From JALYYC01 sp963795805 (GTDB lineage Bacteria; Chloroflexota; Dormibacteria; CF-121): DNA of 64,000 bases. Location: the NCBI GenBank assembly GCA_963795805.1, contig CAWCIV010000002.1, forward strand, positions 1 through 64,000. The letters are read 5' to 3'. Under the pieces are notes generated by a model, which was given only the letters and a program-made list of their open reading frames with translations, was not told the origin of the DNA and made no database searches. Made by a program: the position numbers and the translations under genes. Within the stretch, counting starts at the first letter, position 1. Each line of letters starts with the position of its first letter. Positions 46,972-57,023 of the stretch are shown here, piece by piece.

Positions 46972-49767
46972 CTAACCCGGGTTCGGCGCGAGGCTCTCCG
47001 AGAACCAATCGCTCCAGCCTCCCGATCTGGCGTCGTAGAACTTGTGCAGCAACTGGTTGTTGTCGCCGCGGGCGAAGATGTCGATCCGGGTTGAGCCCCA
47101 CGAGATGCTCCCAGGGTCCGAGATCAGCACGTTACCGGATGGGTTCGCGAACTCACTCCAGCCATACCAGGCCGTGTTGATGAAGTACGTATGGTGGAGC
47201 GCGTTGTCGAGGCCGCGCGTGTCGACGTCGAGTCGGCCCGGCGCCCAGGAGGCGATCGTCGGCCCACCCTGGATCGTGTCGCCCGGCAACGACTCCCAGG
47301 TCGTGAGCCAACCACCGCGCGTCTGGTCGTAGTCGTTGTGCTGCAGGGATCCGTCGGCGCCCCGCGCCACGACGTCGATCCGGCCTGCGCCCCAGCTTAC
47401 CGCGCTTGGATCGGAGGCCAGCGCGCCGCCGTGGCTGTACTCCTGGCTCCAGACCCCGATGAAGGATGCATAGAAGATGTGGCGGAGCGTATTCCCGGTC
47501 CCGCGGTAAAACACATCAAGCCGGCCGACGCCCCAGGAGGTCGCCGCCGGTCCTGAGGTCAGTGTGAAGCCGTGCGAGTACCAGGTACTCCATCCGCCGA
47601 GGTTGACGTCGTAGTACTTGTGCCAGAGCGCATTGTCCGACCCGCGCACAAAGATATCGATTCGGGCGCGGCCCCAGGAAATCGCCACCGGGTCCGAGGC
47701 CAGGGTCACGCCTGTCGGCGCGCCCAGGCTCGACCACGGCTGCCAGCCCACGCTCGAGTCGTAGTACTTGTGCCAGAGCGCACCGTCGGCGCCTTTGATG
47801 AAGAGGTCGAGCCGGCCCGGCCCCCACGACGAGACTTCGGGTCCGGAGGCGACAAGGCCAGCCGCGGGCGTGACGGCGTTTGACGGCGCCGAATCGGGGC
47901 TCGTGCCCGCCGAGTTGGTGGCGGATACCTTGAAGGTGTACGCCGTCCCGTTGATCAGGCCGGTGACGTTCGTGCTGGTCGGTGGGTTGTACCCGGTCAG
48001 AAGGGTCGGGGTCTGGGCGACCGCGCCGATGTAGGGCGTGATCGTGTACTGGCTGATATAGGTCCCGCCATCCGATGCCGGAGGCTGCCAGTAGACGATG
48101 GCCGACGCGTCCTCCGGGACCGCCGTGACGGTCAAGGGCATTGTCGGCGGGGTTGCGTTATAGGTGAATTTGTCCCCCGAACTGACCGCACTCTGGCCAG
48201 CGAAATAGTCGATACGCGTGTCTACGATGCCGGCCCGTCCCGGATTGGTCATCGCGGTCACCTGCGTGTCCGAGTTGACGACGACATTGGAGGCCGCCGA
48301 TGACCCGAAGTGGACGCCCGTGGTCCACAGGAGGCCGGTGCCCGTGATCGTCACGGGCGTGCCACCGGTTGCCGGCCCACTGGTCGGCGTAAGGCTCGTG
48401 ACGGTCGGCGGCTGGCATAGGTTCTCCGCAAGAGTCTGTTCGTAGCCGCCATTGAAGCTGGTCCCGCCGACGGCCCACACATCACTCCCACTGAGACCCG
48501 CGACGTCGAGCAGCGCCGCGTTCGTGGTCCCGTTGGTGTTGGGCAACGGTTGTCCGCCCACCCTCCAGGTACTCCCATCCCAATGCGCCGTGAACGGGGA
48601 GTTGGCCGGGGCTTGCTGCGTTCCGCCAAACGTCGTCCCCACCGCCCACACATCCGAAGCCGACAGGAAGGCCACCGAGTTGAGGTCTGTATCGGAACCA
48701 GTCGGCGGGTTGGCCACGGTTTGCCAGGCGGTCCCGTTCCAATGCTCGATCAGGCTCTGGTCGAATCCGGTCGATTGGCCCGCCCCAACCGCGTAAAGGT
48801 CCGAGGCCGTGCCGGAGATCCCAAACAAAGTCCCATTCCCATAGGCCGACTGGGTGCTCGGGGAAACCGTCCAGGCGGTTCCGTCCCAATGCTCGATCAG
48901 GGTCGCAAAGTTGTTGCCGTCCGTACTCGTATCGCCCACCGCCCAGACGTTGGTCGGCGATAGCACGGCAACGGCGATGAGCTCGCCGAAACTTGGGGTC
49001 AGCGTCGGCGTCGGCACGATCGACCACGCACCCGCGACCCAGTGCTCGACCAGCGGCGTAGACGATGTCGTGCTCAGCCAGCTCCGGCCCACGGCCCAGT
49101 AGTCGTTAGCGGCATCTCCCTTGACCGGAAGAGCGCATTCGAGCCGGTCGTCGGATTCGGACTGGTCGCGATCTCCAGCGGTACCGTCCCAGTGTTCGGT
49201 CAGGGTGCTGTAGGCGCCCGGATGCATCCCGGGGCGACCGAGGCCAACCGCCCACGCATCAGTGGCTGAGTTGCGGCGACGGATAGGAGGGCACCGGTGC
49301 CGCGTTGGTGTTCGGGTTCGCCACGATCGACCAGGCGGTGCCATCCCAATGCTCGGCGAGCGTTTGCGAAATTCCCGCGCTAGTCGATCGTTGTCCGACC
49401 GCCCAGAGATCGTTGACGCCGACAGCGGCAACCGCGTCCATTTCGTTGTGGTACGGCGCGTTCGCGCTTCGGGCCGGAAACCAGGAGCCGGTGCAGTTGG
49501 TCAGGTCGGTCGGGGTTGGCGAGGATGGTGAAGGTGTCGTGATCCGACGGGGCGAGGCCCCGAGCGCTCGGTTGGGCGGCCGTCGAGACTCGCGCGGTGC
49601 TCCAGGCGTGGATTCAGTCCGAGGCTGGAAGTGGCGGCGGCGCCCGACGCTGCCGCGGCAGGCGCGAACCCGCCGGCGGCCATCGCGCTGGACAGCACCG
49701 CAAACGTTCCCAATAGGGCTCGGAGCCGAGTGCGTGTTTTTTTCAGGCGGTCGGTCTTGGATCTCAT
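46972..49767 (-). pseudogene. Secreted WDGTAW-propeller / IPT / Fn3 / PLL protein, frameshifted at the N-terminal end
   Basis: Start ATG 49767 after GGAGGGG, with signal peptide LLGTFAVLSSAMAAGGFAPAA. The N-terminal third changes frame several times (around 49560, 49270 and 49100-49190) but shows the repeat DLWAVGQRS...EHWDGTAWSIV, a kelch/galactose-oxidase-like propeller with WDGTAW marks. The later part is uninterrupted: more WDGTAW repeats, an IPT/TIG domain (TVTSLTPTSGPATGGTPVTI), a fibronectin III domain (DASAIVYWQPPASDGG) and the six-repeat PLL-type propeller. Damage may be sequence error. Confidence 0.75.
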
Positions 49768-49865
49768 GTTGGCCCCTCCATGATCACGGCGAATGGTCAG
49801 CACATCGAGTCGCCTACCCAATCAACGCGACACGCTCCCCGAGGTAACGATCGACGACGCGGCGT

Positions 49866-52421
49866 CTAGCGCGGGCCTGGCGGGAGGCCCTCGGAGAACC
49901 AGCCACTCCAGCCGACGCTGGAATCGTAGAACTTGTGTAGCAGACTGTCGTTCTGGCCGCGCGCGAAGATATCGAGCCGGCCGGCACTCCAGGCGATTGC
50001 GAACGGATCAGAGGTCATGGCGTTGCTGTCCGGCGTGCCCTGCGAGGTCCATCCCTGCCACCTGCCGGCATAGAAGTAGTTGTGCTGGAGCGTGTTGTCC
50101 GAGCCCTGGGCGAAGACGTCGAGGCGGCCCGGGCCCCAGGTGGTGATCGTGGGACGGGAGATCAGGGTCTGGGTGCCGACGGTTTCCCAACCCGACCAGC
50201 CCCCCGCATTGATGTCGTAGTCGTCGTGTTGCAGCGTGCCGTCGGTCCCGCGAGCCACCACGTCGATGCGCGCGTAGCCCCAGGAGATCGCGCTCGGGTC
50301 GGAAGCCAGGCCGCCGTCGTGGCTGTACTCATTGCTCCAGGCCCCGATAAACGCCGCGTAAAAGATATGTCGCAGATCGCCGCCGGCACCGCGCCAGAAG
50401 ACGTCAAGGCGGCCCCATCCCCAGGTCGTCGCCGTCGGCCCGGACGTGAGCGCCCCCCCGTGGCTGTACCAGGTGCTCCAACCACCGAGGTTGACGTCGT
50501 AGTACTTGTGCCAGAGGGCATTGTCCGAGCCCCGCACGAAGACATCGATCCGCGCATATCCCCACGAGATCGCGATCGGGTCTGATGTCATCGTTACGCC
50601 GCTGGGCGGCGCCCCCAGGCTCGACCACCCCTGCCAGCCGACGCTGGCGTCGTAGTACTTGTGCCAGAGCTCACCGTTCCCGCCCTTCATAAACACGTCG
50701 AGCCGTCCCCGGCCCCACGACGACACGGAGGGGCCGCGCGCCGCCAGGCCCGTGCCCGTCAGCGACACCGGGCTCCCCCCACCATTCGAGGTCACCGTCA
50801 GGCTGCCACTCCGAGCCGCGAAGGTCGTTGGTGCGAACTGAACGGTGATGGTGCAGCTGTCAAGGTACGCCAGGGTCGCCGGACAGTGGTCGCTCTCCGT
50901 GAAGTCGTTGCCGGCAGGCGTCGAGGTATTGGCGACAGCGATCGACGCGATCACAAGGTCAGCGTGACCGGTGTTCTTCAACACCGTGGTCTTGGTGCTC
51001 TGGGTCCCAATGACCTGCGCGCCGAAGGCCAGCTGGGTCGGGGTGAAGGTCGCATGCGCAACCGGCACGAGCGGGATCCCATTCCCGGTCAAGCCGACGG
51101 GGTCGTGCGCAATCCGCCCATTGTCGGTGATGGTCAGGTTCGCCGACCGCGTCCCCAGCGCCGATGGCGTGAAGGTCACGTCGATGGCGCAGGTGCCGTT
51201 GACGGCAATCGTCTGGCCCGAGCAACCGTCCGACGTGATGCTGTAGTCACCCGCATTCGCGCCACCAAGCTGGACCTGGTTGATCGTCACCGCATCTGGC
51301 CCGACGCTCGTCACGGTGACCGTCTGCGTTGATGAGGTATTGACGACCTGGTCACCAAAGTCGAGGGAGGCCGGCGAGATGGTGGCCGCCTTTCGGCTCA
51401 GGCCATTGCCGCCCAGGCTCACGCTCTCCGCCGTCGCGCGGGAATCGTCGATCACATGCAACGCGGCCGACCGCGGGCCCGTCGCGCCCGGGGTGAAGGT
51501 CAGGCCGATCGTACAGGTCGCATCCGGCACCAGCGTGTGCGCCGAGCAACCATCCTGGGCGATCGCAAAGTCCGACGCGTTGCTGCCGACGATGCTCGTG
51601 GCCGACGCGGGGATGTGCAGGTTGGCCGTACCGTCGTTGGTGAGAACCACGTTGTTGACCGCGCTGGTCGTGCCCTGGATCTGGTCGGAGAACACCACCG
51701 CCGTCGGCAGCTGGGCGGACGGTGCGGGAGCCTCGGTCATGGCCGTGACGGCATCCCACGCCGGTCGGTCCGAGGTGCGGTCGAGTTCGAAGCTTGTGGG
51801 CGGCGAGCCGGACGCGAGGCTAGCCCCGGAATTGATGGAAACAGAATCCACGTCGACGACGGCACCGCCATGGTAGAAGGTCAAGAACACCCGAACGTTG
51901 TCGACCGGGACATCGCGGTTGTTCTGGACCGTGCCCGTTACCGTCGATTGGTCGGCCGCGGTCGACGTGATGGTGGTGGTGAAGTCATGGTCGGCCACGC
52001 TGCTGGTTCCCGTACTGCCCGCCAGCGTGCAACTGTAGTGATCAACGGCGGTCGGCGGAGGCGGATTTGGGAAAATGTCATCGAAGGCCGAGCGCTCATT
52101 CTGCTTGATGATGTCGAGCTCGGTTGAGGTGGTCTCGAAGGCCAGCACGGCGTTCCCAGCGGTAAGGAGCTGGCACGTTACCCGGACGTGGCGAGCAGCG
52201 GTTCCCGTATTCGCGACCTCGCCGAAAATATGGACGACGGTGCTGCCACCGGTGATGCTCTCTCGCCACATTGAGAGGTGCATCGGATCGGAGAGGCTCG
52301 GGTCCGCCTGTACCGGGACCGGCAGCTGGGCAAGCGCGACCACGAGCGGCATCGCGATGGCGGCAGCCAGGCTTGCCCGCCGCCCTCCTCGCCAGGGCAA
52401 TCGTCGCCGGAGGGTGTGCAC
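49866..52421 (-). CDS. Secreted Ig-like repeats / PLL-propeller protein
   Basis: 851 residues. GTG start with GGAGGGCG before it. Signal peptide SLAAAIAMPLVVALAQLPVPVQA. Residues about 45-240 have two FxLYD-like beta domains (VHIFGEVANTGTAARHVRV, GTVQNNRDVPVDNVRVFLTF). Residues about 240-555 are three ASH/choice-of-anchor-D Ig-like domains with paired cysteines (DGCSAHTLVPDATCTIGLTF). About 562-851 is the six-repeat PLL-type propeller. It has no enzymatic domain, so a structural or adhesive role is likely. Confidence 0.84.
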   Translation of the reverse strand: MHTLRRRLPWRGGRRASLAAAIAMPLVVALAQLPVPVQADPSLSDPMHLSMWRESITGGSTVVHIFGEVANTGTAARHVRVTCQLLTAGNAVLAFETTSTELDIIKQNERSAFDDIFPNPPPPTAVDHYSCTLAGSTGTSSVADHDFTTTITSTAADQSTVTGTVQNNRDVPVDNVRVFLTFYHGGAVVDVDSVSINSGASLASGSPPTSFELDRTSDRPAWDAVTAMTEAPAPSAQLPTAVVFSDQIQGTTSAVNNVVLTNDGTANLHIPASATSIVGSNASDFAIAQDGCSAHTLVPDATCTIGLTFTPGATGPRSAALHVIDDSRATAESVSLGGNGLSRKAATISPASLDFGDQVVNTSSTQTVTVTSVGPDAVTINQVQLGGANAGDYSITSDGCSGQTIAVNGTCAIDVTFTPSALGTRSANLTITDNGRIAHDPVGLTGNGIPLVPVAHATFTPTQLAFGAQVIGTQSTKTTVLKNTGHADLVIASIAVANTSTPAGNDFTESDHCPATLAYLDSCTITVQFAPTTFAARSGSLTVTSNGGGSPVSLTGTGLAARGPSVSSWGRGRLDVFMKGGNGELWHKYYDASVGWQGWSSLGAPPSGVTMTSDPIAISWGYARIDVFVRGSDNALWHKYYDVNLGGWSTWYSHGGALTSGPTATTWGWGRLDVFWRGAGGDLRHIFYAAFIGAWSNEYSHDGGLASDPSAISWGYARIDVVARGTDGTLQHDDYDINAGGWSGWETVGTQTLISRPTITTWGPGRLDVFAQGSDNTLQHNYFYAGRWQGWTSQGTPDSNAMTSDPFAIAWSAGRLDIFARGQNDSLLHKFYDSSVGWSGWFSEGLPPGPR

Positions 52422-52558
52422 CGCCCTCCAGTCTCGGGCTGGCGACAGGCGGCGACAAGGACTTCCCGGACGGTTACCTAGGCAGGCCTCGGTGCCTTGT
52501 CGGGCAAGATCCGAGCCCTATCGGGCAGCGGCCCGTCGAATCGCCGCCCAGCCGGACG

Positions 52559-54616
52559 CTAACCCTGGATCCAGGCGCTCCAACTACTCCAGAAATACAT
52601 GTGCCAGAGGCCGTTATCGCGACCCTTGACGAATACGTCGATGCGATGCGGACTCCAGGAAACGGCGGCCGGATCACCGGAGAGCTGTCCGCCGAGGGAT
52701 GCCCAACTGGTCCATCCGGCGTCGCCACTGTCGTAGGCGATGGCCTGCAGGTCGCCCGCCGTGCCCAGGGCGAAGACGTCGAGGCGTCCAGGGCTCCAGG
52801 AAGCAACTGCCGGGCCGGATGACAGGGCGCCGCCGTGGCTGTACCACGTGCTCCAGCTCGTCGCCCGGTCGTAAAAGATGTGCTTGAGGGTGTTGTCCGC
52901 TCCCTGGGCGAAGACGTCGATACGCCCTGGGCCCCATGCGGTTGCGCCCGGGTCGCCGGCGATCGTCCCAGCAAGGCTGCTCCAACTACTCCAGCCGTAG
53001 GCGTAGTAGATGTGTTGCAGATCGTTGTTCGTCCCGCGCGCGAAGATGTCAAGGCGGCCTATCCCCCAGGTCGTCGCCGTCGGCCCGGACGCGAGCGTGC
53101 CACCGAGTGAGCTCCATCCGCTCCAGCGCCCGTCGTAATAGATGTGCCAAAGGGCCTTGTCCGGCCCGGTGGCGAAGATATCGAGGCGCCCCGGCGCCCA
53201 GCTGACCACCGCCGGGTCGGAGGCGATGCTCCCGCCCAGGGAGCTCCATCCGGTCCAGCCGCCGGCGGCCACATCGTAGGTCTTGTGCCAGAGCGCGTTA
53301 TCGGTACCCTTCGCAAAGACGTCGAGGTGGCCTGCGCCCCAGCTGGAGACTTCAGGGCCGGATGCCGGGACCTGCGCTGGGATGATGCCGTTCGAGCTGC
53401 CCGACACCGCGGTGTTCCCGGTGCCGTTGACGGCGAGCACGGTGAAGAAGTACATGGTGCCGTTGGTCAGGCCGGTGACGGTCGCCGACGTGGCTGTGCC
53501 AGTCGCCGACGCGGTGATGTTGCCGGGTGAGGAGGTGATCGTATAGCTGGCAATCGCGCTGCCACCGCTGAAACTCGGCGGCGTCCAGGTCACCGTGGCG
53601 GACCCGTTGCCGGCCTGCGCGAAGACGTTGGTCGGCGCCTGGGGCAACGGGAATTGTGCCGTGCCGGTGAGCCACAGGTTGCCCACGTCCGACGGCCAGA
53701 GATCAGCGCCGGGACCTTCCCAGCCCCAGGGATCGATCGCCGTCCACGTGCTGCTGACGTAGACGCCGAAGTGGAGATGCGGACCGGAGCTGCAGCCGGT
53801 GTTGCCGCTCTGCCCGATGACCTGGGCGCGGGACACGGACTGGCCCACGCTGACGTAGATGTTCGAGAGGTGCGCGTAGCGCGTGCTGAAGCCCTGTGGG
53901 TGATCGATGATGACGTTCTGCCCGAAACACGGGTTGACCGGATCCGTTCCAGCCAGCCGCACGGTTCCGTCGCCGGCCGCGAGGACGTTCTCATAGCTGA
54001 GCGCGTAGTCCCAGCCGTTGTGTCCGTCGTAGTAGAGGTAGTCGCTGCCGCCTCGCGTCACCGCGTAGCCCTTCGAGAAGGACGGGTCGACGCCGTTCGA
54101 GCTGTAGCCAATCGAACCGTCGAACCGGCAGACCTTGTAGTCGATGCTGTAGTCGGGGTTGCAGTGATCGAACACCGAGGTGATGTCGTGCCAGGTGTTG
54201 TAGGGCCGTGTCAGGAATGCGTTGCTCGAGACGACGCCCGCTGCCGTCGCGGCACGGGCTCTGGTCCGCGCCAGCGACGCTGCGCTCGGCTCCTGGGCTG
54301 GGACGGATTTCATCAACCGACCGCCGTGGCTGGGTTGGACGTGCTCGTCCTTGATCACCGACCGGGCGATCGGCCCCGCGACGGCCGCACCAGCGGGGGT
54401 GGCAGGTGGCACCGCGGATGGCGTGATGACCGGTTTAATCGTGGCGGAAGCGGCCGGCGTGCCCGTTGGCGTCGCGACGGCCGTGGCCGTTGGTGAGGTG
54501 ACGGGCTGACTAACCGGCGTCGTCGTGGGGGTCGGAGTCGTCGCCCCCGCCGAAACGGTCCCAAGCGTGAGGACCGCGGCGGTCGCGAGGATCAGTGATC
54601 GCACGAATGCGGTCAT
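52559..54616 (-). CDS. Secreted M23 peptidase / Fn3 / PLL-propeller protein
   Basis: 685 residues from ATG 54616, preceded by AGGAGG. Signal peptide RSLILATAAVLTLGTVSAGA, then a Thr/Pro-rich linker. Residues about 195-290 are a LytM/M23 domain (HNGWDYALSYENVLAAGDGT, RYAHLS, GPHLHFGVYV); the HxxxD and HxH zinc ligands are present. About 325-412 is a fibronectin III domain, and 417-685 the six-repeat PLL-type propeller. It could cut peptidoglycan at a surface recognised by the propeller. A 9-bp inverted repeat lies in the leader. Confidence 0.87.
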   Translation of the reverse strand: MTAFVRSLILATAAVLTLGTVSAGATTPTPTTTPVSQPVTSPTATAVATPTGTPAASATIKPVITPSAVPPATPAGAAVAGPIARSVIKDEHVQPSHGGRLMKSVPAQEPSAASLARTRARAATAAGVVSSNAFLTRPYNTWHDITSVFDHCNPDYSIDYKVCRFDGSIGYSSNGVDPSFSKGYAVTRGGSDYLYYDGHNGWDYALSYENVLAAGDGTVRLAGTDPVNPCFGQNVIIDHPQGFSTRYAHLSNIYVSVGQSVSRAQVIGQSGNTGCSSGPHLHFGVYVSSTWTAIDPWGWEGPGADLWPSDVGNLWLTGTAQFPLPQAPTNVFAQAGNGSATVTWTPPSFSGGSAIASYTITSSPGNITASATGTATSATVTGLTNGTMYFFTVLAVNGTGNTAVSGSSNGIIPAQVPASGPEVSSWGAGHLDVFAKGTDNALWHKTYDVAAGGWTGWSSLGGSIASDPAVVSWAPGRLDIFATGPDKALWHIYYDGRWSGWSSLGGTLASGPTATTWGIGRLDIFARGTNNDLQHIYYAYGWSSWSSLAGTIAGDPGATAWGPGRIDVFAQGADNTLKHIFYDRATSWSTWYSHGGALSSGPAVASWSPGRLDVFALGTAGDLQAIAYDSGDAGWTSWASLGGQLSGDPAAVSWSPHRIDVFVKGRDNGLWHMYFWSSWSAWIQG

Positions 54617-54635
54617 GGCAGCCTCCTGCAATTAG

Positions 54636-54681
54636 CCCGGTGATTGTGTGATGCGACGAATTTGTGACGGGCATCACCGGG
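54636..54681 (-). promoter_or_regulatory. Inverted repeat in the leader of the M23-PLL gene
   Basis: CCCGGTGAT (54681-54673) pairs with ATCACCGGG (54644-54636), with AAATTCGTCG in the loop region, as in the CAP-PLL leader. The element ends 20 bases before the start codon. Function unknown. Confidence 0.4.
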
Positions 54682-54722
54682 GAAACCTTGCGGGGTCCAG
54701 CCTCAAACGGCCGGGAATTGGG

Positions 54723-56942
54723 CTACTGCCGGAACCAGCCGCTCCAGCCGCCCGAATACAGAATGTGCTGCAGGGAATTGTCGGAACCCCGGGCGAAGAC
54801 GTCGATCCGTCCAGGTCCCCAGGACACAGCCCCCGGATCCGACGTCAGGCTGCCACCCAGAGTGCTGAAGGTGGACCAGGCCCCGACGGAGGAAGCGTAG
54901 TAGATGTGTTGCAACGCGCCCGTGCCGTCCTGGGCAAAGACGTCGAGCCGGCCGGGGCCCCACGAGGATGGGTCGGGACCCGACGCGAGCGTGCCACCGT
55001 GCGAATACCACTGGCTCCACCCCGAGGACGCGCCGTAGTAGATGTGCTGGAGGTCGTTGGCAATGCCTCGAGCGAAGACGTCGATGCGCCCATACCCCCA
55101 GGAGACGGCGCCCGGGTCGGAGGTCAGATTCCCGCCGTGGGAGAACCAGGTCGTCCATCCGGTACCGGTCGCATAGAAGATGTGTTGCAGGTCGTTGCCC
55201 GTGCCCCGCGCGAAGACATCAAGCCGGCCTGGGCCCCACGAGGCAACGTCGGGCCCGGAGGCCAGGGTTCCGCCGTGCGAGTACCACGAGCTCCAGCCGC
55301 TGGAAGAACTGTAGAAGATGTGCTGCAGGTCGTTGTTCGTGCCACGGGCAAAGACATCGATCCGTCCAGGGCCCCATGACACCGCGGCGGGTTCGGAACT
55401 GATCGAACCGCCGAGCGAGGACCAGATGCTCCAGCCGCTGGCGGCGTAATAGCGATGCCAGAGCGCGTTGTCGGTTCCTTTCGCAAAGACGTCAAGACGG
55501 CCTGGCCCCCAGGACGACGGATCGCCCCCCGAGCCGAGGGGGAGGAAGAACTTGGCGGCAAGCACGTTCCAGAGATCCGGCGAGGACCCGTCGTAGCCGA
55601 GGGCCCACATGCCGGTGCCCCGCAGGTTGTTCGAGTTCACCAGGTCGTACTTCAGGCCCAACGAGGTGGCGTCGTCGTAGTAGAGCTCCCGCCAGCTGTT
55701 GTGCCCATTGCCCGATGGCAGGTTGCACTGGTCACCAGTAAGTGGACTCCACCAACTAGCCCATGGGGACGACGCCGTCGCATCCGAGTGCTTCTGAAGT
55801 TGCTGAGCGCAGGCGAAATCATCAAGTATCCCCGCGTAGGTCTGGGACGCCGGGTTGTCTGTTCGATTGGCGGCGTAGTTCGGACAGAACCCGGGGTGGT
55901 TGGGGTCGTCGTTGGATGTCGAGTACGGATTCGTGTCGACCGTGCACCACTTGTACCCGTAGTACGGGACGCCCAGGACAACCCGTGCAGGGGGCGCCTT
56001 CCCGAGATACTGGCTGACGGCGGTGGTGTCGTTGTAGGTCCACCCATTCAATGGCGCGTTCGGCCCGGCCTGCCCGCCGCCGCCGGGCATGTTGCTAAAC
56101 GACATATCGTAAGCCATCACGAACATGTAGTCCACAACGGACGCCAGCGCCCCCACATCGAAGATGCTCGTATCTGATCCGGCCGACCCGCTGTACGTGT
56201 CCGCGGTGACGCTGGCGACCGGAAAGCGCTGATGTACCTGCTGGGAGAGCTGCGTCATGAAGTTCGTGAACCCGGCGCGGACGCTCGGGTATCCAACGGA
56301 AGTGCCTTCGAAATCAACGTTAACCCCGTCGAGATTCTTAGCCCCGATGGCATAGATCGCGTTGTTGATCGCATTCTGCGTGTACCCGGAGTTCGTCACG
56401 ATTGAATTCACCGTCGACGCGGTACTCACGTTGGTTCCGTTAGAGGGCTTGATCACGACCACGACCCGGTCGCCCGCGAGGTGCGCGTTATTGATCACGG
56501 TGGCGAGGTCCTGGCTGTTCCAGCCGGTCCAGCCCTGATCGGCCTCTTCGAGCGTGCCATTCGCATGGATCCCGAGCCCGAAGTAGGCGACGGTCGTCAG
56601 CAGCCCGTAATTCCAGTTGGGGTTCTGAGCGAGCGTCCAGTAGGTGGCGAAACCAAGAACCTCGCGCTGCGGTGAGCCTGCGCCGGGTGTCGCGGCCGCC
56701 GGTCCCGCGGCGGCACCACCGGGCCGCGGCTGCAGCGGACGGATGGCGGTACGCGCCGGGGCAAATGAAAGCACATCGTTGCGATGCCGCGACTCGTCGC
56801 GGGTCAGCGGGCCGGTGGCCGGATCCTGCCGAACGACCGCCGCCTGGGCCGCCGACACCGGTGGCGTCCTCCCGAGCGTGATCAATGAGAGAGCGATAAG
56901 AACGGCAATCGATGCCGCGCCCTTCCTGCGCATCGGGGTCAT
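54723..56942 (-). CDS. Secreted GH18 chitinase-like / PLL-propeller protein
   Basis: 739 residues from ATG 56942. Signal peptide AASIAVLIALSLITLGRTPPVSA. Residues about 95-460 are a GH18 barrel: VLGFATYWTLAQNPNWNY, the catalytic strand LDGVNVDFEG (glutamate after D-x-D), MAYDMSF and VLGVPYYGYKW. GH18 enzymes cut chitin or peptidoglycan glycans, and spore-cortex SleL-type enzymes share these features. About 472-739 is the six-repeat PLL-type propeller. It is the first gene of the eight-gene run. Confidence 0.87.
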   Translation of the reverse strand: MTPMRRKGAASIAVLIALSLITLGRTPPVSAAQAAVVRQDPATGPLTRDESRHRNDVLSFAPARTAIRPLQPRPGGAAAGPAAATPGAGSPQREVLGFATYWTLAQNPNWNYGLLTTVAYFGLGIHANGTLEEADQGWTGWNSQDLATVINNAHLAGDRVVVVIKPSNGTNVSTASTVNSIVTNSGYTQNAINNAIYAIGAKNLDGVNVDFEGTSVGYPSVRAGFTNFMTQLSQQVHQRFPVASVTADTYSGSAGSDTSIFDVGALASVVDYMFVMAYDMSFSNMPGGGGQAGPNAPLNGWTYNDTTAVSQYLGKAPPARVVLGVPYYGYKWCTVDTNPYSTSNDDPNHPGFCPNYAANRTDNPASQTYAGILDDFACAQQLQKHSDATASSPWASWWSPLTGDQCNLPSGNGHNSWRELYYDDATSLGLKYDLVNSNNLRGTGMWALGYDGSSPDLWNVLAAKFFLPLGSGGDPSSWGPGRLDVFAKGTDNALWHRYYAASGWSIWSSLGGSISSEPAAVSWGPGRIDVFARGTNNDLQHIFYSSSSGWSSWYSHGGTLASGPDVASWGPGRLDVFARGTGNDLQHIFYATGTGWTTWFSHGGNLTSDPGAVSWGYGRIDVFARGIANDLQHIYYGASSGWSQWYSHGGTLASGPDPSSWGPGRLDVFAQDGTGALQHIYYASSVGAWSTFSTLGGSLTSDPGAVSWGPGRIDVFARGSDNSLQHILYSGGWSGWFRQ

Positions 56943-56977
56943 CGTACACACCGCCCGCGAAGAAAAACAGACGGCCG

Positions 56978-57019
56978 GACTGGTCGGTTTTGCTGTAGTC
57001 GAAATCGACACGACCAGTC
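56978..57019 (-). terminator. Weak candidate terminator after rmlA
   Basis: GACTGGTCG/CGACCAGTC, nine pairs around a long loop, followed after nine bases by GTTTTTC on the minus strand. It lies between rmlA and the GH18-PLL gene. Confidence 0.35.
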
Positions 57020-57023
57020 TTTG

